A DNA stretch of 64,000 nucleotides from an uncultured Bacteroidales bacterium (GCA_902798965.1 CADBYS010000013.1:1-64000); one strand, 5' to 3'; positions 50,500-59,299 are shown, numbered from the stretch's first letter. Notes: generated by a model not told the origin, from the letters alone. Made by a program: numbers and translations.

Positions 50500-53400
50500 A
50501 TGAAACGAACTTTATTTCTTTTGACGCTTTGCATGGCAACGCTGTGTGCGTCAGCAAGCAACAGGTACATCTCTCCGACGGGTGATGACGGCAATGGTAA
50601 ATCCTGGGAACATGCCAAGACAACAATTGCTGCAGCCATCTGGGATGTAGGTGTCGGTGATACAATGTTTATCGCCGAAGGTGTGTACAACGAGAATATC
50701 TCCGTTCAGGATGGAGCCACCTATCTCGGCGGCTACAACGCAGAGACCGGCGTACGTGATCCGGAACTGTACGAGAGTATTATCGACGGAACAGGCTTAA
50801 CGCAATGGCTCGTGGTGAAGTACGGTGGCAACGCTGACAATATCATTACGATTGACGGTTTGGTATTCCGGAATGCTAACCACAGCCAGTGGGGTGGAGC
50901 TGCTATCTACTGCCGTGGCGGTATGGTTGTCAGCAACTGTATTTTCCGCAACTGCGTGAGTGGTTCGAAAGCCGGTGGTATCTTTGTGGACGAAACGGCC
51001 GCAGGTTCATCTGCTCTTATTCCGGCAGTTATTCGTGGCTGTCTGTTCGACAACTGCTCGTGTACCTTGGCACAACAAGCGGGAGCAATCCACTGCGAGA
51101 GTTCCGGTGCTTTTATTGTTGAGGATTGTATCATCCGCGGCTGCAAAGGCGGTGTGATGATCAACGCCAATGCCGAGGCTACGGTGCGCAACTGCGTCAT
51201 TTACAATAACCAGGTGGACTACAACGGCGCTTTGTATGGCGGCGGTACGTTTATCAACAATACCGTTTGCAATAACCAAGGTGTAGAAAGTCGTTATGCC
51301 GGTTGCCGTGTTACCGGCAAAGCGGTGAACAATGTCTTCTGGGGCAATGTGGTGCCCAACGGCTCGGCTACCAATCATAACTACCTCGCTTCCGGTGTTG
51401 GTTCTACGAATAACATTGCTGATATAGGTTCAGGAATGACTACGGGGCTGGCTGCCGACAACAATGCTACCGACGGCCCTAACTTCCGCAACCCGACAGG
51501 ATTTGTGGGACTGCCGAAGACCGATGCCGAAAGAACAGCTGTAGCTAACGCCGATTTCTCGCTGACTGCCGCTTCTACACCATTGCTCGACAACGGTGAT
51601 GCCACATCCGCTCCGGCAAAAGACATTATAGGTGTGGCTCGTCCCAAGGGTACCGGCGTGGATTTAGGCGCTTACGAATACGACCCGGATGCTGTGATCA
51701 TTGCCGTAACGGGCGTAAGCATCACGCAAGACTCCATTAAGATTATTCAAGGACGAACAGGTACACTGGTTGCTCAAGTGGAGCCGGCTAACGCCAACAA
51801 CAAACGCGTAGATTGGACGACCGATGACCCGACTATTGCTACCATCAAGAACGGCGTAGTAACCGCAGTGCAAGAAGGCACTACCATAGCACGCGTCACA
51901 ACCCAGGAAGGCGGATTCTCCGCCAGCGCTGTTGTGGTTGTTCTGCCTCTGCCGCCTGTAAAATATCCGCAAGAGGTTCTGGATGCAGAAGCTACCTATC
52001 ATATCGAGGACTATACGATTCCAAGTTTCATTCCGTTCCTTGTTGCCAAGCAGGCTGCGAAGATCGATAGCATGAGTCCGGACGTCACGCCGGAGGATAT
52101 TGCGTCTATCGCCGGAAAACTGGTTACGATGAACGCTGCTATCGCAGAACTGCAACCCAAGGAGCAGCCCTACAACCAGATTGCCACCTTCTATGGCGAC
52201 CCGGCTACCCATATGGGCTTCTGCTGGTTCACCAACGGAGGTATCACGCAAGGTAAGGTACAACTGCTGCCGATGGCGAATGCTACAGCCAACGATTTTG
52301 CCACCAACAACGGCGTCATTGAGGTTACCGCACAGACCACCAACGCCAACCTCCACTACACGCCTATTCAGTCCAGCGAGAGTCCGAAGTACGACATCTG
52401 TACTGCTGCAGGTCTGCCGCGTAACACGAAATTCGACTACGTCAGCCACAAGGCACAGGCTACGACCCTGACACCGGGTACTACCTATAGTTGGCGTGTA
52501 GGTTACGAGGGACACTGGAGCGAAATAGCTCAGTTTGTTACCAAGGATGCTCAGCAAGGCGACTTCTCCTTCGTATATATGACCGACAGCCACATCCAGG
52601 ATGCCGAGTACATCGAGCAGGCTCGTCAATGTGCGGAAGCAGTAGTTATGAACGAGCAAGACGTCAAGTTCTGCCTCTTCCCGGGTGACTTCGCCGATAC
52701 AGGTGGAGCTACGAACTCCGAGTGGCAGTGGGAACAGTGGTTCGAGGGATCAATGCGCCCCGCAATTAACAAAATGGCGTTTGTTCCTACCGATGGTAAC
52801 CATGACGACAGCCCGAGTCTGAACTACGATTACCACTTCAACACCGATTGGGGATTTGCCAATGCAGCAGAGACCAAGCCGCAGTTCAAGGGCATCACTT
52901 ACAGCTTCGTTTATGGCGACGTGCTCTTCCTCGTTTATTCGCTCCAAGACTGGTGGCGTGCGCATGGCAGTAGCGACAAGAATATGGTTTCGTCGTACAT
53001 CACGACTGATCTTAGGAACTGGTTCCAAGACCAGATTGCCGCTTACCCGAATACGAAATATCGCGTAACCCTGTCGCACAAGAACATCTTCTCCGGTGCC
53101 GGTCACCACGAGGATGACGAGTGCCCGCTGATTCGCGAACTGATGTTGCCGATCTTCAAGGATTGTGAGATCGACCTGGCTATCCAAGGTCACGACCACT
53201 GCTACGAGGTGATGGGTCCTGTTGATCCGGATACCCGTACCGTTGTTCCCGGTTCCGTAACCGACACCGTACGCGTAGCGCCGGAAGCAACCGGTAGATG
53301 GGATCGCAGCAATAACAAGACCGGTCTCGAAGGCGGTACGTTTACCACCGACGACGGTACACTCTACTTCATCGGTGCCACCTGCGGACGCAAACGCTAT

Positions 53401-53781
53401 GAGCCGTACAACCGCGAGACCATGGAGGCCAACTATACGACCGATCCGGAACTGCTGTTTGACAACAAGCACCATAATGTGAACAACCTCTTTGACCTGT
53501 TTACATCACGTTTCGGTCAGCCGGGCAGTCCTTCTTACACCCGCTTCAACGTAACGAATGCAGGTATCGAGATGATTACCTACAAGACCGATGCTCAGGG
53601 CAATAAGGAGGTATTCAACACCATTAACGTGGTTCGCACCCGCCCGCACTCTACGCCCACCGGCTGCGAGAATGTAACGAAAGCTGTAATCAACGACGGC
53701 GAGAAGTTCATCCGCAATGGTCAGGTTTATATCCGCAAGGACGGAAAGACCTACAACGTCCTCGGCGAAAGAGTGGAGTAA
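50500..53781 (+). CDS. Secreted beta-helix, Ig-like and calcineurin-like phosphoesterase with short C-terminal tag (tandem copy 3)
   Basis: 1093 residues; signal peptide MKRTLFLLTLCMATLCASA. Order: beta-helix at about 20-395 (SNCIFRNCVSG, VRNCVIYNNQ coils); a bacterial Ig-like (Big_2) domain at about 400-485 (VTGVSITQDSIKI, VDWTTDDPTIATI); the shared GFCWFTNGGITQGKVQLL and Fn-like region; the metallophosphoesterase at about 690-1040 (TDSHIQ, FPGDFADTG, DGNHDDSP, LSHKNIFSG, QGHDHCYE); and the tail RNGQVYIRKDGKTYNVLG. It is the largest of three adjacent paralogues. The gap before it (50460-50499) holds words of the ACTGATAACTGA type. A hairpin terminator follows at 53866. Confidence 0.88.
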   Translation: MKRTLFLLTLCMATLCASASNRYISPTGDDGNGKSWEHAKTTIAAAIWDVGVGDTMFIAEGVYNENISVQDGATYLGGYNAETGVRDPELYESIIDGTGLTQWLVVKYGGNADNIITIDGLVFRNANHSQWGGAAIYCRGGMVVSNCIFRNCVSGSKAGGIFVDETAAGSSALIPAVIRGCLFDNCSCTLAQQAGAIHCESSGAFIVEDCIIRGCKGGVMINANAEATVRNCVIYNNQVDYNGALYGGGTFINNTVCNNQGVESRYAGCRVTGKAVNNVFWGNVVPNGSATNHNYLASGVGSTNNIADIGSGMTTGLAADNNATDGPNFRNPTGFVGLPKTDAERTAVANADFSLTAASTPLLDNGDATSAPAKDIIGVARPKGTGVDLGAYEYDPDAVIIAVTGVSITQDSIKIIQGRTGTLVAQVEPANANNKRVDWTTDDPTIATIKNGVVTAVQEGTTIARVTTQEGGFSASAVVVVLPLPPVKYPQEVLDAEATYHIEDYTIPSFIPFLVAKQAAKIDSMSPDVTPEDIASIAGKLVTMNAAIAELQPKEQPYNQIATFYGDPATHMGFCWFTNGGITQGKVQLLPMANATANDFATNNGVIEVTAQTTNANLHYTPIQSSESPKYDICTAAGLPRNTKFDYVSHKAQATTLTPGTTYSWRVGYEGHWSEIAQFVTKDAQQGDFSFVYMTDSHIQDAEYIEQARQCAEAVVMNEQDVKFCLFPGDFADTGGATNSEWQWEQWFEGSMRPAINKMAFVPTDGNHDDSPSLNYDYHFNTDWGFANAAETKPQFKGITYSFVYGDVLFLVYSLQDWWRAHGSSDKNMVSSYITTDLRNWFQDQIAAYPNTKYRVTLSHKNIFSGAGHHEDDECPLIRELMLPIFKDCEIDLAIQGHDHCYEVMGPVDPDTRTVVPGSVTDTVRVAPEATGRWDRSNNKTGLEGGTFTTDDGTLYFIGATCGRKRYEPYNRETMEANYTTDPELLFDNKHHNVNNLFDLFTSRFGQPGSPSYTRFNVTNAGIEMITYKTDAQGNKEVFNTINVVRTRPHSTPTGCENVTKAVINDGEKFIRNGQVYIRKDGKTYNVLGERVE

Positions 53782-53865
53782 TCCTGTCAACAAGCGGACT
53801 TTGAGATGTTGTTTATGAAATAAACCTTTTGGGTACAACGTCGGTTAATGTTTGTCAAAAATTTC

Positions 53866-53904
53866 AAAAATTTCCCGTGAACAACCCTGTTTGCGGGAAA
53901 TTTT
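53866..53904 (+). terminator. Probable terminator after the phosphoesterase genes
   Basis: AAAAATTTCCCG and CGGGAAATTTT pair over 11 bp around a 16-nt loop, about 85 bp after the stop. Confidence 0.65.
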
Positions 53905-53944
53905 GCAAAAAAATGCAACATTTTTCACTTTTTTTGCAACAAAA

Positions 53945-53976
53945 TTTGCATTTTTGCAAAAAAAGTTGTATCTTTG
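53945..53976 (+). promoter_or_regulatory. Bacteroidales-type promoter
   Basis: TTTG 53945-53948 and TATCTTTG 53969-53976 are 20 bp apart, with a second TTTG at 53953. It is nearly the same as the promoter at 25310. The leader to ATG 54041 is about 60 nt. Confidence 0.75.
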
Positions 53977-54040
53977 TATCGAAATTTTGTTTGTGAACAT
54001 ACAATGTTAACCCAATATTTATTAACCAAAATCTAAAAGC

Positions 54041-56956
54041 ATGAAAAAGATTCTCTCGTTTTTCGCTGCAATGCTTGTAGCAGTTGCAGCAAACGCAGCG
54101 GTGATCAACATCGACACTTCCACTGCAAATGCAATTCAAGGTGCATTGAATAGTGCAGCAAGTGGTGACGAAATCGTCTTAGCTGCAGGTACGTACAACG
54201 AGTCTGGTAACTACCTCGCATTTACAGGTAAAAATCTTACTGTACGTGCAGCCGAAGGCGCCGAGGTTATTATCAAAACAGTTTGCCCTGTTCGCCTGAA
54301 AGAGGGCGCTACGGCTGAGTTTATCAACGTCAAGTTTGATTGCAGCACTATTGGCGAGTATGAGCAAGTAATCGTGGCAGCTGATGACACTGACGGCAAA
54401 CGTGTTGTTCTCAACGGTTGCGAATTCTATGGCTGGCAAAAGAACAAGGCCATGATTCAAGCCACATCCAGCAGAAGACTCGCTCAGGTGATGATTACTG
54501 ACTGTTATTTCCACGATTGTATGAAGAGCGTTGTGTTCATGGAGAATACCAATCCCAGCGATTTGATTATTCGGAACTCAACTTTCGCTAACATCTCTAC
54601 CGACGCCTCTTCTTTTTGGGCTGGTGTGATTGACAGCCGTGCTACTTCCGGTATATTCGTAGTTGACCGTTGTACGTTCTACAATGTACTGGCCATGAAC
54701 ACCGACTATGCCGCTGTAGGTAAAGTAAGCAATTCGGCTTCTACTGTCACTAACTCGATCTTTATGTTGCCGGCAAGCCGAGACAACGTACGCGCTATCC
54801 GCGACGTAGCTGAAGCTGTTAACTGCATCACGTATAACTATCTCAAGGATTCCGGTAAAGGTATTCACAGCGATGTGACCAAAACCAACTGCATCCAACA
54901 AGACCCGCTCTTCGTAAATGCTGCTGAGGGTAACTTCACACTTGGTGAAGGTTCGCCGGCTTTGACGCTCGCTGACGGTGAACCGGTCGGTGACCCGCGT
55001 TGGGTTCCCGCTGCTGCTCCCGCACACACCTATACCGTAGCAGGTAGCAGTACTGACTTGTTCGGTACAACTTGGGCTCCCGCTAACACGGCCAACGATA
55101 TGACTCTCCAATTAGACGGAACATACAAATGGGAGAAAGCTGAACTTACTCTTGCTGCAGGTTCTATTGAGTTCAAGGTTTGCCAAGACCACGTTTGGGA
55201 TCCCTCATATCCCTCACAGAACTACGTCCTCAATATCACTGAGGCAGGTATCTACACCATCACTATCACCTTCGATCCTTCGAACAACAGTGTTAACGCT
55301 GTTGCTACCAAGACCGGTTCGGCTGAAGTCCTCCCGACTGTTGCTATGCACGGTAACTTCCTTGGCTCATGGGCTGACACCCAGAACTTCACCGAAGCTG
55401 ACGACAAAGCTACCGCTTCAATCAAACTGACACTTGCTGTCGGCAACTATGAGTTCGGTATGCGTATCGGTGGATCGGGCAACTGGACTGCCAATGGTAC
55501 TGCGTTTACACGCCAGAATAATTCTGCTGAGGTTGTATCCGGACAAGGCAACTTGACACTCGTTGCTGATGCTGCTGGTGAATATACCTTCACATGGACT
55601 TATGCCACCAACAATTTGGCAATCACATTCCCTGAAGCTGCTCAGGTTGTTAAGTTCTACGTCGCAGGTTCAATGACCTCTTGGGACGACAACAAGATTC
55701 CTGTTTACGAAGACAGCTATACCTTCGAGAATATGGCTGCTGGCAAGTACCAGATGAAGGTGGTTGCCGGTGCTGAATGGAAAGGCATCGATGCCATGAC
55801 CGATGTAGCCGGTGGCTTGTATAAAGACCAAGACGGCAATATCTGCTTCATCCTTGATGAGGCTGGCAACGTAACTGTTAACTACACCGAAGAAGCATTC
55901 ACGATGACCGGTAATTTCGTGGCTCCTGAGATGAAGTTGATTGGTATCAACGGTTGGGTGGAAGCAACGGACGCTATCGCAATGACTGCCGCTGAGGACA
56001 AGAAGTCGACAAGCGTTAAACTGAACCTGACCGGTGAGTGGTACGACTTCAAGGTGATCCGTGACGGTGAATGGCTTGGTAAGGCTAACGAAGGTTCCGA
56101 GAACTACAAGATTTGGGCTGACTACAATTGGGTAGATGGTCTGGTTAGAGACTATGAGGGACTGAAGAGTGTATCTCTCCAACCGAATGGCGCCGGTGAA
56201 TACACCTTTACGTATGACTACGCAGCCGGCAAACTCACCGTTACCTTCCCGACCCCTGCTCCTACAGGTATCACTTGGGAACTCAATGGTGGTGCTGCGC
56301 TGCCTAAGGGGTGTGACACCAACGAAGAGCTCTGGGAGGCATTCAAGCCCGATTACAACGCATTCTACAGTGTAACTCGTTCTGATCAGCCGATTGCTAA
56401 TGTTGCAACGTTCATCACAGATGCCATTGGAAGTTCGAGCATGATGAAGAGCGAGACTGCCGGTTGGAAGTGGTTAGGTGACTATGTTATCTACGTTTGC
56501 GGTCACCAAGGTGAGGAAAGTTGGGATTTGACTGCTGGTTCTGAAGCACAGTGGCGCTGGGTTCTTGACTCGTTCTTTAACAAACGCGACAGAACTGCAT
56601 GGCCGATGGGTAGCTCTCACGCTATCTTCACCGAAGCCGGTAAAGAGGAGCATTGGTTGGCTGCTTATGCAGAGATGGTTCTCCCCGAATCTGTAAGCGC
56701 TGAATATACACTGCCTGCTGTTTACAAAGCGGAAGCAACGTTCGGTGGCTGGTATGACAATGCTGAGTTCAGTGGCGAGGCTTTGACGGTTATTCCTGCC
56801 AACTATGCAGGTGCGCTCTACGCTAAGTGGAATAGCCCGGCAACCAACATCGAGAACACCGCTGTTGACGCTAAGGTTGTTAAGCTTATCGAGAACGGAA
56901 AACTCATCATCATCCGCAACGGCGTTCGTTACAACGCTCAAGGACAAATGGAGTAA
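54041..56956 (+). CDS. Secreted beta-helix protein with SusE/F-like modules and short C-terminal tag
   Basis: 971 residues; signal peptide MKKILSFFAAMLVAVAANA. The beta-helix at about 20-320 starts like the 37297 protein (STANAIQGALNSAASGDEIV, VGDPRWVP at its end). Three or four beta-sandwich modules at about 330-765 (FGTTWAPANTANDMTL, YVAGSMTSWDDNKIPVY, MKLIGINGWVEA) resemble SusE/SusF starch-binding-type domains. A segment at about 770-930 ends in an InlB-repeat-like FGGWYDN..LYAKW. The tail is IENGKLIIIRNGVRYNAQG. There is no catalytic motif; binding of a glycan at the cell surface is likely. It has its own promoter and a strong terminator. Confidence 0.8.
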   Translation: MKKILSFFAAMLVAVAANAAVINIDTSTANAIQGALNSAASGDEIVLAAGTYNESGNYLAFTGKNLTVRAAEGAEVIIKTVCPVRLKEGATAEFINVKFDCSTIGEYEQVIVAADDTDGKRVVLNGCEFYGWQKNKAMIQATSSRRLAQVMITDCYFHDCMKSVVFMENTNPSDLIIRNSTFANISTDASSFWAGVIDSRATSGIFVVDRCTFYNVLAMNTDYAAVGKVSNSASTVTNSIFMLPASRDNVRAIRDVAEAVNCITYNYLKDSGKGIHSDVTKTNCIQQDPLFVNAAEGNFTLGEGSPALTLADGEPVGDPRWVPAAAPAHTYTVAGSSTDLFGTTWAPANTANDMTLQLDGTYKWEKAELTLAAGSIEFKVCQDHVWDPSYPSQNYVLNITEAGIYTITITFDPSNNSVNAVATKTGSAEVLPTVAMHGNFLGSWADTQNFTEADDKATASIKLTLAVGNYEFGMRIGGSGNWTANGTAFTRQNNSAEVVSGQGNLTLVADAAGEYTFTWTYATNNLAITFPEAAQVVKFYVAGSMTSWDDNKIPVYEDSYTFENMAAGKYQMKVVAGAEWKGIDAMTDVAGGLYKDQDGNICFILDEAGNVTVNYTEEAFTMTGNFVAPEMKLIGINGWVEATDAIAMTAAEDKKSTSVKLNLTGEWYDFKVIRDGEWLGKANEGSENYKIWADYNWVDGLVRDYEGLKSVSLQPNGAGEYTFTYDYAAGKLTVTFPTPAPTGITWELNGGAALPKGCDTNEELWEAFKPDYNAFYSVTRSDQPIANVATFITDAIGSSSMMKSETAGWKWLGDYVIYVCGHQGEESWDLTAGSEAQWRWVLDSFFNKRDRTAWPMGSSHAIFTEAGKEEHWLAAYAEMVLPESVSAEYTLPAVYKAEATFGGWYDNAEFSGEALTVIPANYAGALYAKWNSPATNIENTAVDAKVVKLIENGKLIIIRNGVRYNAQGQME

Positions 56957-56988
56957 TCCCTACCCTCAGCATATAGGCTGACTAAATC

Positions 56989-57020
56989 AAAGAGGCGTGC
57001 TGTTTTGCACGCCTCTTTTT
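56989..57020 (+). terminator. Rho-independent terminator
   Basis: AAAGAGGCGTGC, a 6-nt loop, then GCACGCCTCTTTTT: a near-perfect stem with a U-run, 33 bp after the stop. Confidence 0.93.
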
Positions 57021-57034
57021 GTATTTATACGATA

Positions 57035-57179
57035 TTTAGCCAATCTTTAGCCAATCTTTAGCCAATCTTTATCCTATATTTAGCCTTTATTTAGCCTCCA
57101 AGCCACTACCCTTTAGCATCCATTTAGCTGGTCTTACCGTAGGATAACCGTAGGATACCCATAGGATAACCGTAGGATA
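57035..57179. repeat. Two 11-bp tandem arrays
   Basis: Three exact copies of TTTAGCCAATC (57035-57067) are followed by degenerate copies to about 57097. Four copies of ACCGTAGGATA or one-two base variants lie at 57136-57179. Both have an 11-bp period. They fill part of the 477-bp gene-free gap 56957-57433, whose remainder holds the terminator, an AT-rich palindromic stretch (TATACTATATATATACATAG) and cloverleaf element A. Confidence 0.8.
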
Positions 57180-57237
57180 CCACAACCTTTTTTGACATTT
57201 CTAACATATACTATATATATACATAGTATATATATAC

Positions 57238-57399
57238 TTTTATTTATGTTGTATTGCTTTTGAGTGTTTTGCTCGTAGAGTGGTGATAATTGATGATAAA
57301 AACTATCTAAAAATTTATTTTTAAGGAGTTTTGGGCAGCAATTAGCACAGGATGCGCAAGCATCAAAACACTCAAAAGGGTTTATTTAGGTTTATTTTC
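57238..57399 (+). repeat. Cloverleaf element A
   Basis: 162 bp. Left end TTTTATTTATGTTGTATTGC, right end GGGTTTATTTAGGTTTATTT plus TC. Closing stem 57258-57271 with 57364-57377 (TTTTGAGTGTTTTG and its exact complement); hairpin 1 CTC-GTA-GAG (57272-57280); stem 2 57281-57349 with an apical hairpin; hairpin 3 GATGC-GCAA-GCATC (57351-57364). It lies just past the stop of the DeoR gene, pointing toward it. It is the inverted relative of element B. Confidence 0.88.
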
Positions 57400-57433
57400 T
57401 GAACGTTATCGCAACAGTACCAATATCACTTTT

Positions 57434-58210
57434 TCACACAACTCGCACTTCAACGCCCAAAGCCTTCAGTTTCGATACCATTCCTACGGGTATTGCCCTG
57501 TCGGTAATGATGTAGTCCAGCTCCTCGGCGTTCGCCACGTGCACGAAGCTGCGCTTGTTGAACTTCGACGAGTCGAACACCGCAATCACTTTTGCCGCCT
57601 GTTGTATCATGATCTGGTTCAGCAGCGCCTCTTCCAGACTCGGTGTGCTTACGCCATGCTCCAGCGAGAACGAATCCACGCCTAAAAACAGCTTGTAACG
57701 GCTGAAGTTTCGTAGCACGGATAGTGCCAGCGGCCCAACGGTGGACTGACTGTTCGTGCGCACATTACCGCCAAGCAGCACAACATCGAAGCGCTTGTAA
57801 GCCATCAGCTCCACGGCTATGTTCATCGCGTTGGTGACGATATGCAGGTTCTGGAAGCGATCCAGGTGCCGCGCTACCTCAAGCGTCGTGGTGCCCGAGT
57901 CGAACATCACATAGTCGCCGTCCTTGATCAGTTTGGCTGCCTCCTCGCCGATACGTTCCTTCTCCTTGAAGTTGAACATCTTCTTGGTGTCGATGGCTTT
58001 CTCCTGGTTCTGGTTCTCTACGGGCTTGCGCATAGCGCCGCCGCGCGTACGCAGCAGCAGATGCCGGTTCTGCAGTACTGTCAGATCCTTGCGGATCGTC
58101 ACTTCGGAGATCCCGGTCTCACGGCTCAGTTCCGTGACCGACACTTCCTCTTTCTGTTCCAGCAGGCGCAATATCAACGCCCTGCGTTCCTTTGCCGATG
58201 ATGCATTCAT
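57434..58210 (-). CDS. DeoR/GlpR-family transcriptional regulator (AgaR-like)
   Basis: 258 residues. ATG 58210 gives MNASSAKERRALILRLL; an in-frame ATG at 58243 adds residues encoded by element B and is rejected. The N-terminal winged HTH (VSVTELSRETGISEVTIRKDL, shown in two parts: TELSRETGIS and VTIRKDL) is at about 20-60. The sugar-phosphate sensing domain at about 75-258 has the DSGTTTLEVARHL and VVLLGGNVR motifs usual in DeoR repressors. In other bacteria AgaR of this family controls galactosamine use, and the agaS operon lies upstream here, so a similar role is likely (inference). The gene is bracketed by cloverleaf elements A and B in inverted orientation. Confidence 0.9.
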   Translation of the reverse strand: MNASSAKERRALILRLLEQKEEVSVTELSRETGISEVTIRKDLTVLQNRHLLLRTRGGAMRKPVENQNQEKAIDTKKMFNFKEKERIGEEAAKLIKDGDYVMFDSGTTTLEVARHLDRFQNLHIVTNAMNIAVELMAYKRFDVVLLGGNVRTNSQSTVGPLALSVLRNFSRYKLFLGVDSFSLEHGVSTPSLEEALLNQIMIQQAAKVIAVFDSSKFNKRSFVHVANAEELDYIITDRAIPVGMVSKLKALGVEVRVV

Positions 58211-58231
58211 ATGATTGATGATTATATTTCT

Positions 58232-58391
58232 GAAAATAAACAAATATAAACCCTTTTGAGTGTTTTGAAACTAACGTTTCTTGTGCTACTTGCTGCTAAA
58301 AACTCCTCGAAAGTGAACTATCGGATAGTTTTTATCACCAATTATCACTACTCTCCGAGCAAAACACTCAAAAGCAATAAACATAAATAAA
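58232..58391 (-). repeat. Cloverleaf element B
   Basis: 160 bp, read on the minus strand. Left end TTTATTTATGTTTATTGC, right end GGGTTTATATTTGTTTATTT plus TC. Closing stem 58360-58373 with 58254-58267, the same as in A. Hairpin 1 CTC-GGA-GAG, hairpin 3 GAAAC-GTTA-GTTTC. Compared with A, hairpin 3 and the apical part of stem 2 changed on both sides and keep pairing. It ends 21 bp before the DeoR start codon. The right end contains TATATTTG, which could act as a -7 box. Confidence 0.9.
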
Positions 58392-58485
58392 TTTCAATGA
58401 TCAATTTGGCAATGCATAATGAAATAATGATTCGATAGGCTAAAATGATATACGATGACTATAATACAATATAGAGTATAATAGT

Positions 58486-58926
58486 TTAAAACATATACAT
58501 TGTTCCATCGGAATCTAAATAGTAATGCTCTGACTGATCTTTAATCGGCGCAAAGTTATACAAAATGCCTATACTCTTTTTAGTAAGTCGCATATAGTTC
58601 CATAATTGTTGCCGATGCTCTATACATAACTTCTCTACTGCTTTACACTCAATGATTATACTATCTTCAACCAAAAAATCCACGAAATGCTTATGCGCAA
58701 TCTGCTTACCACGGAAATCTACATGAAAACAATATTCCTTTATATAAGGTATCTTTCGCTCGTCAAACAATATTTGTAAAGCATCTTGATAAATATACTC
58801 ATTTAAGAATGGTCCGAGCTCGCTATGAACTTGTGTACAGCATCCATTCACAGCATAACACCGCTGTTTCAGACTATTCAACCATTCAGGATGTGTCTCA
58901 TCTATCCGTTTAAACGTGTATTGCAT
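58486..58926 (-). CDS. GxxExxY-family protein (PD-(D/E)XK nuclease-like)
   Basis: 146 residues. The family motif appears as GPFLNEYIYQDALQIL (about 38-53). The PD-(D/E)XK-like core follows: DFLVEDSIIIECKAVEKL (about 83-100), with Asp, Glu and Lys in place for metal binding, then HRQQLWNYMRLT and the closing GILYNFAP. These small proteins are widespread and uncharacterised, often near repeats or intervening sequences. Its start codon lies 11 bp from the left end of cloverleaf element C and its 3' end is 94 bp from element B. It is AT-richer than its neighbours, which suggests acquisition. A nuclease acting on hairpin DNA is a speculation based on position. Confidence 0.85.
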   Translation of the reverse strand: MQYTFKRIDETHPEWLNSLKQRCYAVNGCCTQVHSELGPFLNEYIYQDALQILFDERKIPYIKEYCFHVDFRGKQIAHKHFVDFLVEDSIIIECKAVEKLCIEHRQQLWNYMRLTKKSIGILYNFAPIKDQSEHYYLDSDGTMYMF

Positions 58927-58937
58927 ATACTTCGTTA

Positions 58938-59098
58938 TATTTATGTTTATTGCTATTTGTATGGTTGCACCATGTAATGGTAAGGATTAGGTCGATAAGG
59001 GGCACTCAAATATATTTGAAAGTGCACCTTAGCGAACTAAGCCTTAATGTACGTAGTACATGCAACCATACAAATAGTGTTTATTTATGTTTATTTTC
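58938..59098 (+). repeat. Cloverleaf element C
   Basis: 161 bp. Left end TATTTATGTTTATTGC, right end GTGTTTATTTATGTTTATTT plus TC. Closing stem TATTTGTATGGTTGCA (58954-58969) with its exact complement at 59061-59076; hairpin 1 CCAT-GTA-ATGG (58970-58980); stem 2 from 58981-58990 with 59037-59046, plus an inner hairpin centred on CAAATATATTTG; hairpin 3 TGTAC-GTA-GTACA (59048-59060). The stems share no sequence with A/B or D. It occupies part of the 392-bp gap 58927-59318; the remainder holds operators and a promoter. Confidence 0.9.
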
Positions 59099-59159
59099 AT
59101 AAAAATCTCATTTCAGACTGCAAAGATACAAAAAATTTTTGACATTTGCAAATAAAAAG

Positions 59160-59249
59160 TTTCGAATATTTTTTTCGAAACATTACGAAAGGTCTATTTC
59201 GAAACGTAATATATTGTAAATATATGCATTACAAAAAACACTTTCGAAA
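59160..59249. promoter_or_regulatory. Cluster of TTTCGAAA operators before the amidohydrolase gene
   Basis: Sites lie at 59160-59167 (TTTCGAAT), 59173-59190 (18-bp dyad TTTCGAAACATTACGAAA), 59197-59204 and 59242-59249. The last, with the following ATATGT and AGCATA, repeats the layout found upstream of the agaS promoter. Confidence 0.6.
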
Positions 59250-59299
59250 ATATGTTATAGAGCATATAGCAATCAGTTGGAAATTTGAAAAAAAAGTTG

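Noticed and set aside
57238-58391. Elements A and B as inverted ends of one composite transposon carrying the DeoR gene
   Set aside because: The same kind of element occurs singly as C and D, there is no transposase, and A and B differ by compensatory changes rather than being identical. Kept only as a weaker inversion hypothesis.
58938-59098. Cloverleaf elements as tRNA or tRNA-like genes
   Set aside because: They are about twice tRNA length, with no anticodon or T-loop consensus and no conserved primary sequence in the arms.
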